A stretch of 50,495 nucleotides of DNA from IMG/VR virus record IMGVR_UViG_3300046780_000167, positions 1 through 50,495 of that record; one strand, 5' to 3'. A model generated the notes under the pieces. That model did not search any database and was not told the origin of the DNA. It saw only the letters and a list, made by a program, of their open reading frames with translations. The stretch's first letter is position 1, and each line of letters starts with the position of its first letter. A program made the position numbers and the translations under genes. Below, piece by piece: positions 22,219-31,730 of the stretch. The stretch comes from a virus.

Positions 22219-23154
22219 TTACAGACTCCCGAGTGTGATGGCGATGACGTTGATGTTCGGGGTCGTCGTCGCTTTGTTTGCGGCAATGTAGCTCACGAGC
22301 AGCTCGTCTCCCGGTTCACCGAAGTAGGCAATCTTGTAGCACTCCGCGCGCCCCGTCGTGGTGCTGGCCGAGTTGGTGCAGGTGTAGGTCTTCGTCGGCA
22401 CGGCTCCGCTTCGCAGTGACACGGTGAGGACCGCATCGCATTCGAAGACGCCCGCGTAAAGCCGCAGCACGCGTTGCGCGCGGTCGGCGGGCACCCGGAA
22501 TGCGTAGCCGTAGCCGTTCGCGTTCTGCGTGATGAGGACGCCGGTCGTATTCGATGACAGCGTCGAGCCGTTCGACGTATCATCCGCTGCCGCCGCCGAC
22601 GAGAGCAACCCACTAGAGAACGTCGACAGGGTCGCACCTCCGTTGAGCAGCCAGCGGAAGCTCTTGAGAATCCAGCCGCCGATGCCCTTCGCGTGCGCGG
22701 GTGCCGCGTCAACCGGGTTCGTCGTCACCAGCGGATAGAACCAGTCAATCGTGCCCTCGGTGACGAGGTTCAGCGGCTGCGAGCCAATCGCCAGCACGTT
22801 CTCTGGGCTGATGACAATCTTGCCGCACCGCTCGCGTGTCGAGGACAGGATTTCGAGAATGGAGCCGCTGCCAATCTCGTAGGAGATGCCCGCGCCAATC
22901 TCCATGAAGACGGGCACGATGGTGCTGGTCCCGGCCACCAACGTCGCGTTCGACGCGATGACCTGATTGGACGCAGCGGTGCTGCCGACAATCTTCACCC
23001 AGGCCGAGCCGTCCCACACGTAGGTGTCGGGCTCGCTGTCAGTGACGAACCAGATGTAGAGCACCTTGCTCGATGCAGCCGGTGCGGGCGTGAACGCGAT
23101 GCGCGCGGCGTTCGTCCCATACTGGATGATTTTGTTAAGAGAGGTATCACTCAT
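22219..23154 (-). CDS. Tail appendage protein candidate, 311 aa
   Basis: The N-terminus (DTSLNKIIQYGTNAARI) is followed by YTWDG-like strands (PDTYVWDGSAWVKIVGS), common near the start of phage receptor-binding or fibre proteins. The rest is beta-rich with Thr/Ser/Asn repeats. The start overlaps the stop of the preceding fibre-like gene by four bases. The role in host recognition is inferred from position and composition. Confidence 0.6.
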   Translation of the reverse strand: MSDTSLNKIIQYGTNAARIAFTPAPAASSKVLYIWFVTDSEPDTYVWDGSAWVKIVGSTAASNQVIASNATLVAGTSTIVPVFMEIGAGISYEIGSGSILEILSSTRERCGKIVISPENVLAIGSQPLNLVTEGTIDWFYPLVTTNPVDAAPAHAKGIGGWILKSFRWLLNGGATLSTFSSGLLSSAAAADDTSNGSTLSSNTTGVLITQNANGYGYAFRVPADRAQRVLRLYAGVFECDAVLTVSLRSGAVPTKTYTCTNSASTTTGRAECYKIAYFGEPGDELLVSYIAANKATTTPNINVIAITLGSL

Positions 23155-23651
23155 GGTGTATACGTCACGTAGATGAAGCTCCCGAACCCGTCATCGAGGG
23201 GCGCGGGAGTTGGGGTTGCGCCATCGCTAGCGACGACATAGTCAGCCGTCGCCCCGCCTGTCAGCGCAATCGTGATGCCGTGCGCTGAGTTCGTAATCGT
23301 GATGCCCGTGCCTGCGGTCAGGTTCGCCAGGGCCAACGAGTGGTCGCTGGTCGCCCCAATCAGCAGTTGTCCGTCGAGCGCACCCGACGCGTCGATGCCG
23401 GTGCCGCCCCGTGCCGGGGACAGCGTCCCGACCCACCCGAGGACCAGCTCCACAGCCTGCAGGAGCGCATGGTCCGAATCCCCGACCAGCGTCAGCGTGA
23501 CGTTGGTATCATCCTGCTCGGTGAGCGCCGCCGACTGCACAACGACGTTCCGCTGCACCTTGAACAGCGTCTGCAGCATGTCGTCGAGGTCGACGACCTG
23601 CTTGGGCGTGAGCGGCCACGACAGCTTGTGCTGTTGCGGGCGGTTTGCCAT
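23151..23651 (-). CDS. Tail-fibre-like protein, 166 aa
   Basis: After a helical N-terminal anchor region the sequence shows the classic fibre module: ARGGTGID, DGQLLIGAT, LTAGTGITITNSAHGITI. These Gly-Thr-Gly and Gly-Ile-Thr-Ile repeats are typical of trimeric tail-fibre shafts. The protein is short for a whole fibre and may be an adaptor that attaches a larger fibre to the tail. ATG 23651 overlaps the stop of the nozzle-like gene. Confidence 0.75.
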   Translation of the reverse strand: MANRPQQHKLSWPLTPKQVVDLDDMLQTLFKVQRNVVVQSAALTEQDDTNVTLTLVGDSDHALLQAVELVLGWVGTLSPARGGTGIDASGALDGQLLIGATSDHSLALANLTAGTGITITNSAHGITIALTGGATADYVVASDGATPTPAPLDDGFGSFIYVTYTP

Positions 23652-25249
23652 TACCGGCGCCCCACCGTGTGGACGTTGTCCAGCTCGAAGCCTTCAATCG
23701 CCACGTCGACGCCTACTTCAGCGTTCGCGTATTCGAGGAGCATCCATTTGCCGGTGCCGAGCCGCCCCTTGCGGTCGCGCGCCTTCGTCAGGTCGAACGT
23801 CTGCGTGAGCAGGTTCGCGGTGCCCAGGTCACCGACGCGCGAGCGCACCGTCAGCGTGCCCGACGCCATTGGCTTGTAGAGCATCGACAGCTTGCCGAAA
23901 TACTTCTCCTGGTCAGGATACGCGGCATCGTGCGCCTGCGAGATGACCTCGAAGTCGATAGCGGTCGCCGCGCCATCGGTGCGCGTGTCCTGCTCCTGGA
24001 ACACGAAGCCCGAGCCCGAGCCCAGGACCGGGGGCAGGTTCGAGCCCGTGATGGTCGGTGCCAGCGAGAACACCGACGTCGGCGCGAACGCGTCCGTCTT
24101 GTGCGGCCCCCACCACGTCCCGGTCTTGAGGTCGTATTCAATCCAGCGGTCGATGACGTTCGAGCCCGCCGCTGCCAGGAACAGGCGATACTTCAGCCGG
24201 ATGGGGTCCACGTAGGCGAACGCCGACGAGAACAGCTCTCGGTTGAACGTGTCGTCCTTCGTGAACCAGCTCCGCACCTTGTCGTCGGTGATGGAGTGGA
24301 GCCCCGTGTCATTCCAAATGTAGACCCCGTCATACCAGAGCCAGAACACCGTGTCGCGGTAGATGGCGACCGAGCCCTGGTCGAGGATGCCGAGGTTCTC
24401 ACTGAGGCGCACCGTATCGAAGTCGATGGTGCCGTCGACGTTCTGTGTGCCGGTGCCGGTAATCTGCCAAATCTGCTCGCGGCGCGCACACCCGAGCGCG
24501 TCCCGGCGCGCCGCCAGTGCGGTGATGCCGACCGAGTCCGAGCCGAGTGCGCCGATGGGAATCGAGTTCGACGCGGGCCACGCATAGCGCACGCCCGCCT
24601 CGGAGTAGAGCACGTAGTCGTGCTGGTCGCCGGGAACGCCAAACAGCCGTCCTCGGAAGTCTGCGATGTGCGTCAGGTAGGGTGGCGTGCCGAGCACGGG
24701 CGCCGCGACGAGCGACAGCTCCGCGTCGGAGAGGTCATCGGCCACCGATGTGATGACGTTGCCGTCGAGGTCAATCCACTCGAACAGGACCGCGCCATCG
24801 GACGTCGGTCGATAGAGCCGCCGCCCCGTGATGTTGTCCGGCGACAGGTCCAGGTTCGACGCCTGGAGAAACTTGTTCGTAATCGTCACCGACGACGAAG
24901 CAGGCGAGTAGCCCGACTCCGCAATGATGTTGCCGAAGTCATCGGTGACGATGAACGTGTAACGGACGCCGTTATACGTGCCTGACAACGTGCCCCCGTT
25001 GACGGCTGCGAGAACCGGCGCGAGCCGTGGAGGCAAGGGTGCCAGGGTGCGAACAATGCCGTTGCCGTCGATGGTCAGCGGCTGACTGGGTGTGTTGACC
25101 AGGACGACGATGTCGGTGAACGTGTGAAAGCGCGGCGTCTTCAGCGTCGACAACGTCACCCCAGGCGGCAACGTCAGCGGCGCCGACACACTCCCGTCCT
25201 CGTTGATGAACTGGAGGTTCGCGCCAGCCTGGATGAGTGTGAATGCCAT
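23651..25249 (-). CDS. Tail nozzle / stabilisation protein, P22 gp10-like beta-propeller, 532 aa
   Basis: Beta-rich throughout, with features seen in podovirus nozzle proteins: RRLYRPTSDGAVLFEWIDL, DFRGRLFGVPGDQHDYVLYS, an SENLGILDQGSVAIYRDTVF blade and WFTKDDTFNRELF. These fit the P22 gp10 / T7 gp12 type, a propeller that forms the tail tube below the adaptor. Length is in the usual range. It is translated from a stop/start overlap with the 1238-residue tail gene, near the adaptor gene, which supports a short-tail morphology. Confidence 0.7.
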   Translation of the reverse strand: MAFTLIQAGANLQFINEDGSVSAPLTLPPGVTLSTLKTPRFHTFTDIVVLVNTPSQPLTIDGNGIVRTLAPLPPRLAPVLAAVNGGTLSGTYNGVRYTFIVTDDFGNIIAESGYSPASSSVTITNKFLQASNLDLSPDNITGRRLYRPTSDGAVLFEWIDLDGNVITSVADDLSDAELSLVAAPVLGTPPYLTHIADFRGRLFGVPGDQHDYVLYSEAGVRYAWPASNSIPIGALGSDSVGITALAARRDALGCARREQIWQITGTGTQNVDGTIDFDTVRLSENLGILDQGSVAIYRDTVFWLWYDGVYIWNDTGLHSITDDKVRSWFTKDDTFNRELFSSAFAYVDPIRLKYRLFLAAAGSNVIDRWIEYDLKTGTWWGPHKTDAFAPTSVFSLAPTITGSNLPPVLGSGSGFVFQEQDTRTDGAATAIDFEVISQAHDAAYPDQEKYFGKLSMLYKPMASGTLTVRSRVGDLGTANLLTQTFDLTKARDRKGRLGTGKWMLLEYANAEVGVDVAIEGFELDNVHTVGRR

Positions 25250-28200
25250 TATTGCACCAGCCCCACGGTCGGGATGGGCGCCCGCTGCGCGCCGACGAGT
25301 TCAGCGGTGAGGTCGAGCCACGTCACGCCATCGTCCGACGTGGTGATGAGCGCCGCTGCCTGGGTCGTCGAGCCGCCATACGCAAAGACCTGCTTGACAG
25401 CCTTGAACAGCAGAATGAAGGGGCGCAGCGTGCCCGATGCTCCATTATAGACCGTCGACCATGCCGTCCCGTTGAACTGGTAGATTTTGGCGATATTCGT
25501 CGCGTCCGCGTTGAAGTAGGACGCGTAGATGAAGCCGTTGTCGACCAGCATCGAGGGGAAGCGGTTGTTGACCGCTGCCGCGCCGCCCGTGGCCGTCAAC
25601 GAGGTCGTCCAGGTGCCCGACGAATCGCGTTTGTAAACGTGCGCGAAGTTCCCGACCGTGTTGTCGGTGCCGACGTAGAGTTCGCCCTGGTAGCTGACCA
25701 TCGAGACCGCGCCACCCGCCGCCAGGACGTGGTCCGTCGTCCAGGCTGTGTCGAGCCCTGGGCGAATGTAGTAGATGGTCCCGGCGCTGCCGTCGCCCTT
25801 GTTCGTCCCGACCCACAGGCGCCCCATGTGCCACACCATCGCGTAGGGCACCTCGCCCGCCGAGAAGCCGGTCGACAACTGCGCCAGCTCGGTCGTCAGC
25901 GGATTGAAGGTGAACACGCGACCGGCGAAGTTGGCCGAGGTCGTGCCGCTGTCGAACGACGTCAAGTAGACGATGCCCGCATTCAGCAGCATCGAGACGA
26001 TGGCTTGCGAGATGGTCGCACCCGAGTTCGGGATGTTGCCGACGAGCCGGTCGGTCACGCCATCGAACAACCGAATCGGCGGCTGGTCCGTGCTGACCAC
26101 GTAGTCGTTGCCGGGGTAGATAATGTGGTTGTGGAACGTCACCGACGCTCCCGGCGACCCACCGAACTTCGCAGAGAACGCCGACAGCTTGTCCCAGTCG
26201 CGTGGTGGGCGCGGACGTCCGTTGAACGTCGTCACCTGCACGTTCCCGGCGAACGCCTCGTCGCTGTAATACCAGCCGCGCACCACGTCAGGGATGAATG
26301 GTCCCGGCGCCGCTTGCTCGGTCGGCGCGGTCGCCACGTCGACCACCTGTCCCGACCAGCCGCCAGGGTTGATAGCTCCGGCGATGACGAAGACGTGGTA
26401 GACGACTGCGTTCGTGTTCAGGTTCGAGGCGACGGTAATCTGGTTGAGGTCGCCCCCGGTAATGCCGGTCGTGATGATAGTGCCCGCAATGCCCGCACTG
26501 TTCGTGCCGGTGAAGCCGGGGTCGCGGTAGACGCACCCGCCCGAAGTCTCGGGGAAGATGAAGGCCAGCAAGGGCGAACGCCCACCGAGCGCGACCGCGA
26601 TGTTGCGCGCACCCGTGCCGTCACCCGTGTAGGTGAGGATGTCGACCGAGCCGCTGTCCCCGTTCTGGTCGGTGTCTCGCCAGCACGAGAACTGTGAGCC
26701 CACCCCCGTGCGCTGCACGCTGGAGTCGACGTTCAGCGAGCCAACGCCACAGGTGAACTTGTTCGTCGTCGTGTTGCCGGTGATGGTCGAGGCGACTAGC
26801 GCAGCCATCGCACTGTCCGCATACCACTGCTGGTTCACACCCGTGTCTGGGGCTTCGCGTCCACCGAACGCCGCACCGATGGAGAACAGCGGGTCCGCGA
26901 GCAGACACAAGTTCTGCGCGGTGCCCGCCGACTGCGAGAAGCCCGCCATCTCAGCGTTACACATGAAGCGCATCGCGGTATCCGAGACCGCGACATACTG
27001 ATACGTGAGCCCGTTGCCGTTGAGCACGGTATCCGTGCCGGACAACTTCATCGTCGTCGGGGAGAGCCCCGAGACATTCACGCCTTCGAGCAACGAGCCA
27101 TTCGCGGAGTCGATTGCCATCGGACTCACGCGCGTTGACCACCACAGGCGCGTCGGCGCCGAGGCGGCAACCTTGCGGATGAAAATCCAATGCACCGGCT
27201 GGACGAAGGAAATCTCCTGGCCCGCCCCAGTGCCGGTGTATTGTCCGCTGTAGACCACGAACGGGGCGGGCGGCGGGGCAACAGCCAACGACGCCTGCGA
27301 CTTCGGGTAGGGCGAGTTGTGGACCTGCGGGTTCGGGCGCGGCGTATCGACGGACGCAGGCAAGTCCTCGCGTCCCCAGTAGCCGAGACACTCTACCTGC
27401 ACCGACAGGAGGGCCATCTTGATGGTGCCGCCAATCGTGCCAGGGTTGAGAATCAAGTCGAGCTGGTCGAGCGGGGTCGGCTGCGTCAGTCCGGCTGGCA
27501 GACCCTGCATGAGGATGGTCGAGACGAACCCGGCGCCGGAGTTGATAAGGGTGACCGTGCTCAGCGCCTCGGTCTCCACGACGCCAGCAACAGTCGCCTG
27601 TGAACCGAGCTGCGCGGTCGCGGATGTGTTCGCGGAGTTCTGATAAGCCGCGATGCACCACGCTGCAACCCCAAGCCGCTGGTCAGGAATCGCCTGTAGC
27701 AGGTCCGTCGTGATGGCGAGCCGTGACGCCGAGGTTGCCGTCGACATGAACGAGGTCAGCGTGTCGCCGGGAACCACGAAGTCGTTCAGGAGGTTCTCAT
27801 ACTTCCCGGTCCAGTTGACGCTGGTATCGGCACGCAGGCCACTCGCGCGCACCTGGAAGACGTGCGAGCCATAGAGCCAGTCGGGCGAGTTCTCCAGGAA
27901 CCCCCCGTCGATGATGTTCCCCGAGAAGAAGTTGATGGGGTTCAACCCACGGCAAATCCAATCGTCGATGTCGTAGTCGAGCGTCGAGTCCGTCGTGGCG
28001 ATGAGCGTCGAGTTGGTGATGAGGTCGCCCCCAATCGCAGCCGTCGACAGCACGAGGCCCGCGCCTCCACCGATGGGATACTCCGCATTCGGCCCCGTGA
28101 AGGCACCCGTGCCGTCCACCGATGGGCCTTCGCCACGAATCGAGACAATGGCGAGCCCCGACCGACTATCCGCCGCTGCCTCTCCGAACTTGAAGCAGAT

Positions 28201-28965
28201 GTCGATGCGATACCAGCCGTTGGCCGTCAGACTCAGCGACGACGTGCCCTTCACCGTCGCCGCACCCTCGATGACCTGGATGGTGCCCGAGGTCGTGATA
28301 GCGAGACTCAGGTTGCGCGTGCTCGACTGCGAGTTCGTCGCAGTCCAGATTTTCGTCGCCGCAGTCGGGTTGTGGTTGACGCGGAGGTAGAACGTCTCCC
28401 AGGCGAAGTTCGGGTCGGGCGTGATGCCGAGACTGGCATACGTCATCGTGACCGTGCCAGGGGTCGTGCGGCGATACGCGAAGCCCTTGCCGCCCGTCAT
28501 GCGCGAGGCCGACCAGTTGTAGCCTCGGTCGGACGTCGAGTCGCCCCCGAGCCCGATATTGCACCCAGACTCGAAGCCGACAATCCACCGACGCGCGATG
28601 AGCGGATAGGGGGTCGGGAACGTCGTCACCGGGGCGCTGAACGAGAAGTAGCCCTTCCACGCGATGGTGCCGGACGCGTTCCCGGTCAATGGGTAGAGAA
28701 TGCCGTCGCCATCGACCGTGTAGTCGGCAGGCCACGTCGCACTGAGCGCCGACGTGGCGAGAATCGACGATGCGGAGTGTCCACCGACGAGGTCGATGCG
28801 CGGAGGAGCCAACGGCACGGTGCCGGTCTCGTCAATCGGCGCCGAATACGCAATCGCCGCTGCATCCGGCGACAAATCAACCCCACTCGGGTTCGCTGCC
28901 GCCAGATTGGTCGCCGCGACTGGGTCGTCGAGCACAATCAGGTAATTTCGGTAGATAGTCGCCAT
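25249..28965 (-). CDS. Giant tail protein with C-terminal propeller-like repeats, 1238 aa
   Basis: The largest gene here. Residues 1-600 hold several beta-sandwich-like modules including WTATNSQSSTRNLSLAI and LTANGWYRIDICFKF segments, which resemble lectin-type or carbohydrate-binding folds. The last 350 residues have repeated Gly-x-Leu-Tyr-Val-Gly and GFIYASYFN strands like kelch or WD-type propellers (GTWTTSLT, GVTWLDLTAEL). It could be a tail hub or spike that contacts the cell surface. No catalytic motif was recognised. It sits between a small virion gene and the nozzle gene with TAATG overlaps on both sides. Confidence 0.7.
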   Translation of the reverse strand: MATIYRNYLIVLDDPVAATNLAAANPSGVDLSPDAAAIAYSAPIDETGTVPLAPPRIDLVGGHSASSILATSALSATWPADYTVDGDGILYPLTGNASGTIAWKGYFSFSAPVTTFPTPYPLIARRWIVGFESGCNIGLGGDSTSDRGYNWSASRMTGGKGFAYRRTTPGTVTMTYASLGITPDPNFAWETFYLRVNHNPTAATKIWTATNSQSSTRNLSLAITTSGTIQVIEGAATVKGTSSLSLTANGWYRIDICFKFGEAAADSRSGLAIVSIRGEGPSVDGTGAFTGPNAEYPIGGGAGLVLSTAAIGGDLITNSTLIATTDSTLDYDIDDWICRGLNPINFFSGNIIDGGFLENSPDWLYGSHVFQVRASGLRADTSVNWTGKYENLLNDFVVPGDTLTSFMSTATSASRLAITTDLLQAIPDQRLGVAAWCIAAYQNSANTSATAQLGSQATVAGVVETEALSTVTLINSGAGFVSTILMQGLPAGLTQPTPLDQLDLILNPGTIGGTIKMALLSVQVECLGYWGREDLPASVDTPRPNPQVHNSPYPKSQASLAVAPPPAPFVVYSGQYTGTGAGQEISFVQPVHWIFIRKVAASAPTRLWWSTRVSPMAIDSANGSLLEGVNVSGLSPTTMKLSGTDTVLNGNGLTYQYVAVSDTAMRFMCNAEMAGFSQSAGTAQNLCLLADPLFSIGAAFGGREAPDTGVNQQWYADSAMAALVASTITGNTTTNKFTCGVGSLNVDSSVQRTGVGSQFSCWRDTDQNGDSGSVDILTYTGDGTGARNIAVALGGRSPLLAFIFPETSGGCVYRDPGFTGTNSAGIAGTIITTGITGGDLNQITVASNLNTNAVVYHVFVIAGAINPGGWSGQVVDVATAPTEQAAPGPFIPDVVRGWYYSDEAFAGNVQVTTFNGRPRPPRDWDKLSAFSAKFGGSPGASVTFHNHIIYPGNDYVVSTDQPPIRLFDGVTDRLVGNIPNSGATISQAIVSMLLNAGIVYLTSFDSGTTSANFAGRVFTFNPLTTELAQLSTGFSAGEVPYAMVWHMGRLWVGTNKGDGSAGTIYYIRPGLDTAWTTDHVLAAGGAVSMVSYQGELYVGTDNTVGNFAHVYKRDSSGTWTTSLTATGGAAAVNNRFPSMLVDNGFIYASYFNADATNIAKIYQFNGTAWSTVYNGASGTLRPFILLFKAVKQVFAYGGSTTQAAALITTSDDGVTWLDLTAELVGAQRAPIPTVGLVQ

Positions 28966-29249
28966 TACGAGAGGACTCCCTTGCCGAGGTAGATGGTCGG
29001 GTTCCCGGCGAGCGTCGTATTCGCCAGGGGCACCGGAATCCCACCGAGAATCGCCCCTGCAGCGACGTTGGTGGTGTATTCGACGAGCCCAGGCCGCTTC
29101 CGCACAGCTCCACGCTCCCCGAGCGGGTCGGGAATGCCGTTTTGCGTCTGGGTGAAGGTCGTTGCGGGGGAACCCACGGGCATCGTGTCAATCACGACGC
29201 CATACGTGTCCATCCCTCGGACAACGAACGGTCCTGCCGGGTTCGCCAC
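28965..29249 (-). CDS. Small tail-associated protein, 94 aa
   Basis: GTG 29249 follows a GGAGG site. The segment RKRPGLVEYTT is a pattern often found at the beginning of podovirus nozzle or hub proteins, so this may be a split-off N-terminal domain of the following 1238-residue protein. The sequence ends in a strand-rich Gly/Leu segment. It is coupled to both neighbours by overlapping or adjacent codons. Confidence 0.55.
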   Translation of the reverse strand: MANPAGPFVVRGMDTYGVVIDTMPVGSPATTFTQTQNGIPDPLGERGAVRKRPGLVEYTTNVAAGAILGGIPVPLANTTLAGNPTIYLGKGVLS

Positions 29250-29250
29250 G

Positions 29251-29634
29251 TTACCCTCCGATGAACAGTTCGTAGGACGTAAGCGCGACACTCCCCGTGA
29301 GGTGCAGAGCGGAGATGCCGTAGGTCGCAGCCGTCGTCGGCGCCCAGAACGAGATGACGTGCCCAGGTCCGAGCACAATCACGGTCGCAATCGAGCCCGT
29401 CGTCGGCGTCCACTTCACGGTGAGGGTTGCCGTCGCGTGCGTATTGCGAATCCAGACGTGCCGCGCAATCGACACGATGAGATTGATAGTCGTCTCACTC
29501 GTATCGGGCAGCGATGCCGCCCGCAGCTCGCCCAACGTCGGGGTCGCGTCGGTGAAGGCGATGTTTCGGCTGGCGAGCAGGTAGTTCTGTGCGTCGAACT
29601 GCTCAATCAGCGTCGTCAGTCGGTTCGTTGCCAT
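29251..29634 (-). CDS. Small virion protein, 127 aa
   Basis: ATG 29634 begins MATNRLTTLIEQFDAQ; a longer in-frame start has no site. The sequence is beta-rich with Thr/Ala content (RHVWIRNTHATATLTVKW, HVISFWAPTTAATYGI) and resembles small head-tail or surface decoration proteins. Similar strands occur in the products at 30622-30996 and 31731-32405, suggesting a related fold. The function is unassigned. Confidence 0.6.
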   Translation of the reverse strand: MATNRLTTLIEQFDAQNYLLASRNIAFTDATPTLGELRAASLPDTSETTINLIVSIARHVWIRNTHATATLTVKWTPTTGSIATVIVLGPGHVISFWAPTTAATYGISALHLTGSVALTSYELFIGG

Positions 29635-29635
29635 G

Positions 29636-29884
29636 TTAGCTCCCCTGAATCGACTGAATGATGGTCTGCAGGCGCCGACGCGCCGAGTCAATCGGGCTCT
29701 CGGGCAGGTTGATGTCGTGTGCCGGTGGTCGCCCACTCATCGCCGGGATGATTTCAGACGGCAGCGAGTTCGGATTCTTCGCCAGCAGCTCCTGCGCCTG
29801 CGGGTCGAGCGGTTTCGGGGCGCTCGGGTTCGTGGGTCCGGCCCCGATGAGTCCTTTGATGGCGTCAATGATGCTATTCGGCAT
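29636..29884 (-). CDS. Small hypothetical virion-region protein, 82 aa
   Basis: A Pro-rich, mostly disordered middle lies between two helices (IIDAIKGLIGAG at the start and RRRLQTIIQSIQGS at the end). The pattern suggests a linker or assembly factor. It follows the adaptor gene closely. No family is recognised. Confidence 0.55.
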   Translation of the reverse strand: MPNSIIDAIKGLIGAGPTNPSAPKPLDPQAQELLAKNPNSLPSEIIPAMSGRPPAHDINLPESPIDSARRRLQTIIQSIQGS

Positions 29885-29896
29885 GATAGTGTCCCT

Positions 29897-30622
29897 TTAC
29901 CAAAGGCTCCCGAAGCCCTGGAACAAGTCTTCCACGATTTCCGGCTCCTGCTCCTCGCGCGGCGTGAGTCGGGTGAGAATGAGCTGCTTTTCCGTCGCGT
30001 AGACCGACAGCCAGCCTGGGTCCGGCTGGTGTTCGTCGGTTTCCTTGGCGCGCGCGTAGGCGATTGTCCACGCCTTGAGCGCATTGTCGGACCCACCGGG
30101 CACCGGGTTCTTCGAATCGAACTTCAGCGGCGCCAGCGACGGGTTGTAGACGACCCGCAGCTTCAGGTCAGCCGACAATTTCGGCGCGGTGACGATGTGC
30201 GGCGCCTCGATGGGTGGCCCGAGCCCCGTCACCTGATAGTAAATCATCCGCGAAGCCGACGAGGACGGGTCGACAGCGGAAATCGTGCGCGCGACCGCGA
30301 AATCGGTGTCCTTGTATTTGCGCGGGACGAAGATGACCTGATGCCCCGAGCCGTCGACGGTCGTGTCGGCGGGCTCGATGAGCTGAATGCGGAAGCAGTC
30401 CTCGGGCAGGCCACTGATTTCGCTGGTGTTCGCCAGCAGAATCGGGTGCTCCTCGTCGACCTTGAAGTAGTGGTCCTGGTGCAGGTCGAGAATCCCACCC
30501 CACAGGTCCACAGCCCCGTTCTGCATGATGGAGACGAGTTCGTCATCGCTCCAGAAGTTGGCAGACGTCTCCTGGAGCTGATTGCGCGCCTGCGTGAGGA
30601 TGTCCGAGACGAGGGTTGCCAT
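29897..30622 (-). CDS. Head-tail adaptor protein of podovirus type, 241 aa
   Basis: The N-terminal helix VSDILTQARNQLQETSANFW followed by SDDELVSIMQNG is the hallmark of phage adaptor proteins (P22 gp4 / T7 gp11 type, DUF6682-like) that dock to the portal. Later segments (YYQVTGLGPPIEAPH, ADLKLRVVYNPS, NALKAWTIAYARAKETDE) fit the same fold. The ATG overlaps the upstream stop (TAATG). The adaptor, nozzle and ejection genes together define a short tail. Confidence 0.75.
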   Translation of the reverse strand: MATLVSDILTQARNQLQETSANFWSDDELVSIMQNGAVDLWGGILDLHQDHYFKVDEEHPILLANTSEISGLPEDCFRIQLIEPADTTVDGSGHQVIFVPRKYKDTDFAVARTISAVDPSSSASRMIYYQVTGLGPPIEAPHIVTAPKLSADLKLRVVYNPSLAPLKFDSKNPVPGGSDNALKAWTIAYARAKETDEHQPDPGWLSVYATEKQLILTRLTPREEQEPEIVEDLFQGFGSLW

Positions 30623-30996
30623 TAGACCAGCTCCGTCACCTGGGCATCACCGTTGACGCTCGACCACAGGCCGGACACGATGCCCGTGTAGCCATCGGTC
30701 GGAATCTCCAGCTCAGCGCCGGACGCGAGCTTCGAGGTGAACGCCGAGGTCGTAGTCGTCGCCCCGAAGGTCAGGTAGAGAATCTTGGACGAGTTGTTGA
30801 CGATACGCGCACCCTTACGCGCGGCATTCGCGGCCAGGATGGTCACACTCGATGCCGAGGAGGCCACGGTCGTGTGCGCGGCTGTCGCCGGGTGGGCACC
30901 CGACAACGACGTGACGGGGTTACCTGCCCCGTCGTAGATGACGACAGCGGCGAGCCGGAGTTCAGCCGCGTCAATGAGGGAGGGTCCAACCAACAT
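30622..30996 (-). CDS. Small structural protein, 124 aa
   Basis: Beta-rich sequence with VTILAANAARKGARIVNNS, KILYLTFGAT and GIVSGLW segments. This pattern is widespread in small phage virion proteins in which a strand pair is followed by a Gly-Ile-x-Trp end. It may decorate the capsid or connect head and tail. The gene is co-translated with the adaptor gene. No precise role can be assigned. Confidence 0.6.
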   Translation of the reverse strand: MLVGPSLIDAAELRLAAVVIYDGAGNPVTSLSGAHPATAAHTTVASSASSVTILAANAARKGARIVNNSSKILYLTFGATTTTSAFTSKLASGAELEIPTDGYTGIVSGLWSSVNGDAQVTELV

Positions 30997-31008
30997 GGGG
31001 CACCTTCT

Positions 31009-31227
31009 TTACTGCAAGAACGTCACGGTGGTGTAGCAGTGCGTCCACTCACCGTATTTTCCCACCGAGACGACCCTGGTGTCGACCGCGAGCACGTTTC
31101 GCGGGTCCAGGGTCGCTAGAAACGCATTCACCTCGTAGAGCACCCCATCATCCTGCGCGTTCATGGCTGACGGGTCGAGGGAGTATGGCTGCGTGGACCG
31201 AAAGAGCCGGGTTTGCACGACAGCCAT
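31009..31227 (-). CDS. Small hypothetical protein, 72 aa
   Basis: A short mixed alpha/beta peptide: a basic start (MAVVQTRLFRSTQPYSL), an acidic middle and a strand-rich end (GEWTHCYTTVTFL). It is placed between small virion genes in a packed order. No family is recognised. Confidence 0.55.
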   Translation of the reverse strand: MAVVQTRLFRSTQPYSLDPSAMNAQDDGVLYEVNAFLATLDPRNVLAVDTRVVSVGKYGEWTHCYTTVTFLQ

Positions 31228-31240
31228 ACATGGGCCGGTC

Positions 31241-31666
31241 CTAGTTCTTGTTGTTCGCGGTCAGGTTCTCGTTGATGGTCTGGGTCAACTTCTCATAACC
31301 CTCAATGTGAACCACTCCGACCACCCCGCCCGTGCCGGTCTGCGTGACGACGAGGTCTTTGCCCTCGGTCAGCTTGATACCGTGCGGGCCAGCGTCCAGC
31401 GGGAAGACATCCTGGATGCCGACCGCCGCCGCTGTGTCCTGGTGGTTGAAGATGACCACGCTGTTCGAGTCCTGCACCGCAACGGACTTGCCGGTCGCGT
31501 GCGTGGTAATCGACAGCGTAATCTTCTGCACGAAGAACGCGTGGTTGTTGCCGCGCGAGGTCTTCGCCGTATAGGAGGTCGTCGAGCCGTCGAGATAGAC
31601 GTCAAGCCAGAAGGGGCGCTCGCCCTCTTTCTGGACGACGAGAATGTCTCCACCGGATGCTGGCAT
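31241..31666 (-). CDS. Small virion protein candidate, 141 aa
   Basis: ATG 31666 follows GAAAGGA; a longer start would run through a hairpin. The sequence is beta-rich with an Ig-like feel (LDVYLDGSTTSYTAKTSRG, QKITLSITTHATGKSV). It could be a capsid decoration or head fibre protein. Two tandem hairpins lie directly upstream. Confidence 0.6.
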   Translation of the reverse strand: MPASGGDILVVQKEGERPFWLDVYLDGSTTSYTAKTSRGNNHAFFVQKITLSITTHATGKSVAVQDSNSVVIFNHQDTAAAVGIQDVFPLDAGPHGIKLTEGKDLVVTQTGTGGVVGVVHIEGYEKLTQTINENLTANNKN

Positions 31667-31679
31667 GATGCTGTCCTTT

Positions 31680-31722
31680 CTACCCCGCAGGGTAGTGGGT
31701 GGCACCCCGCAGGATGCCACCC
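31680..31722. terminator. Two tandem hairpins between virion genes
   Basis: CTACCC-CGCA-GGGTAG at 31680-31695 and GGGTGGCA at 31697-31704 with TGCCACCC at 31715-31722. Both stems are perfect. They share the motif CCCCGCAGG in or near their loops. There is no T run. They could be partial terminators or messenger processing sites that set the relative amounts of virion proteins. Confidence 0.5.
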
Positions 31723-31730
31723 GTTGAAAC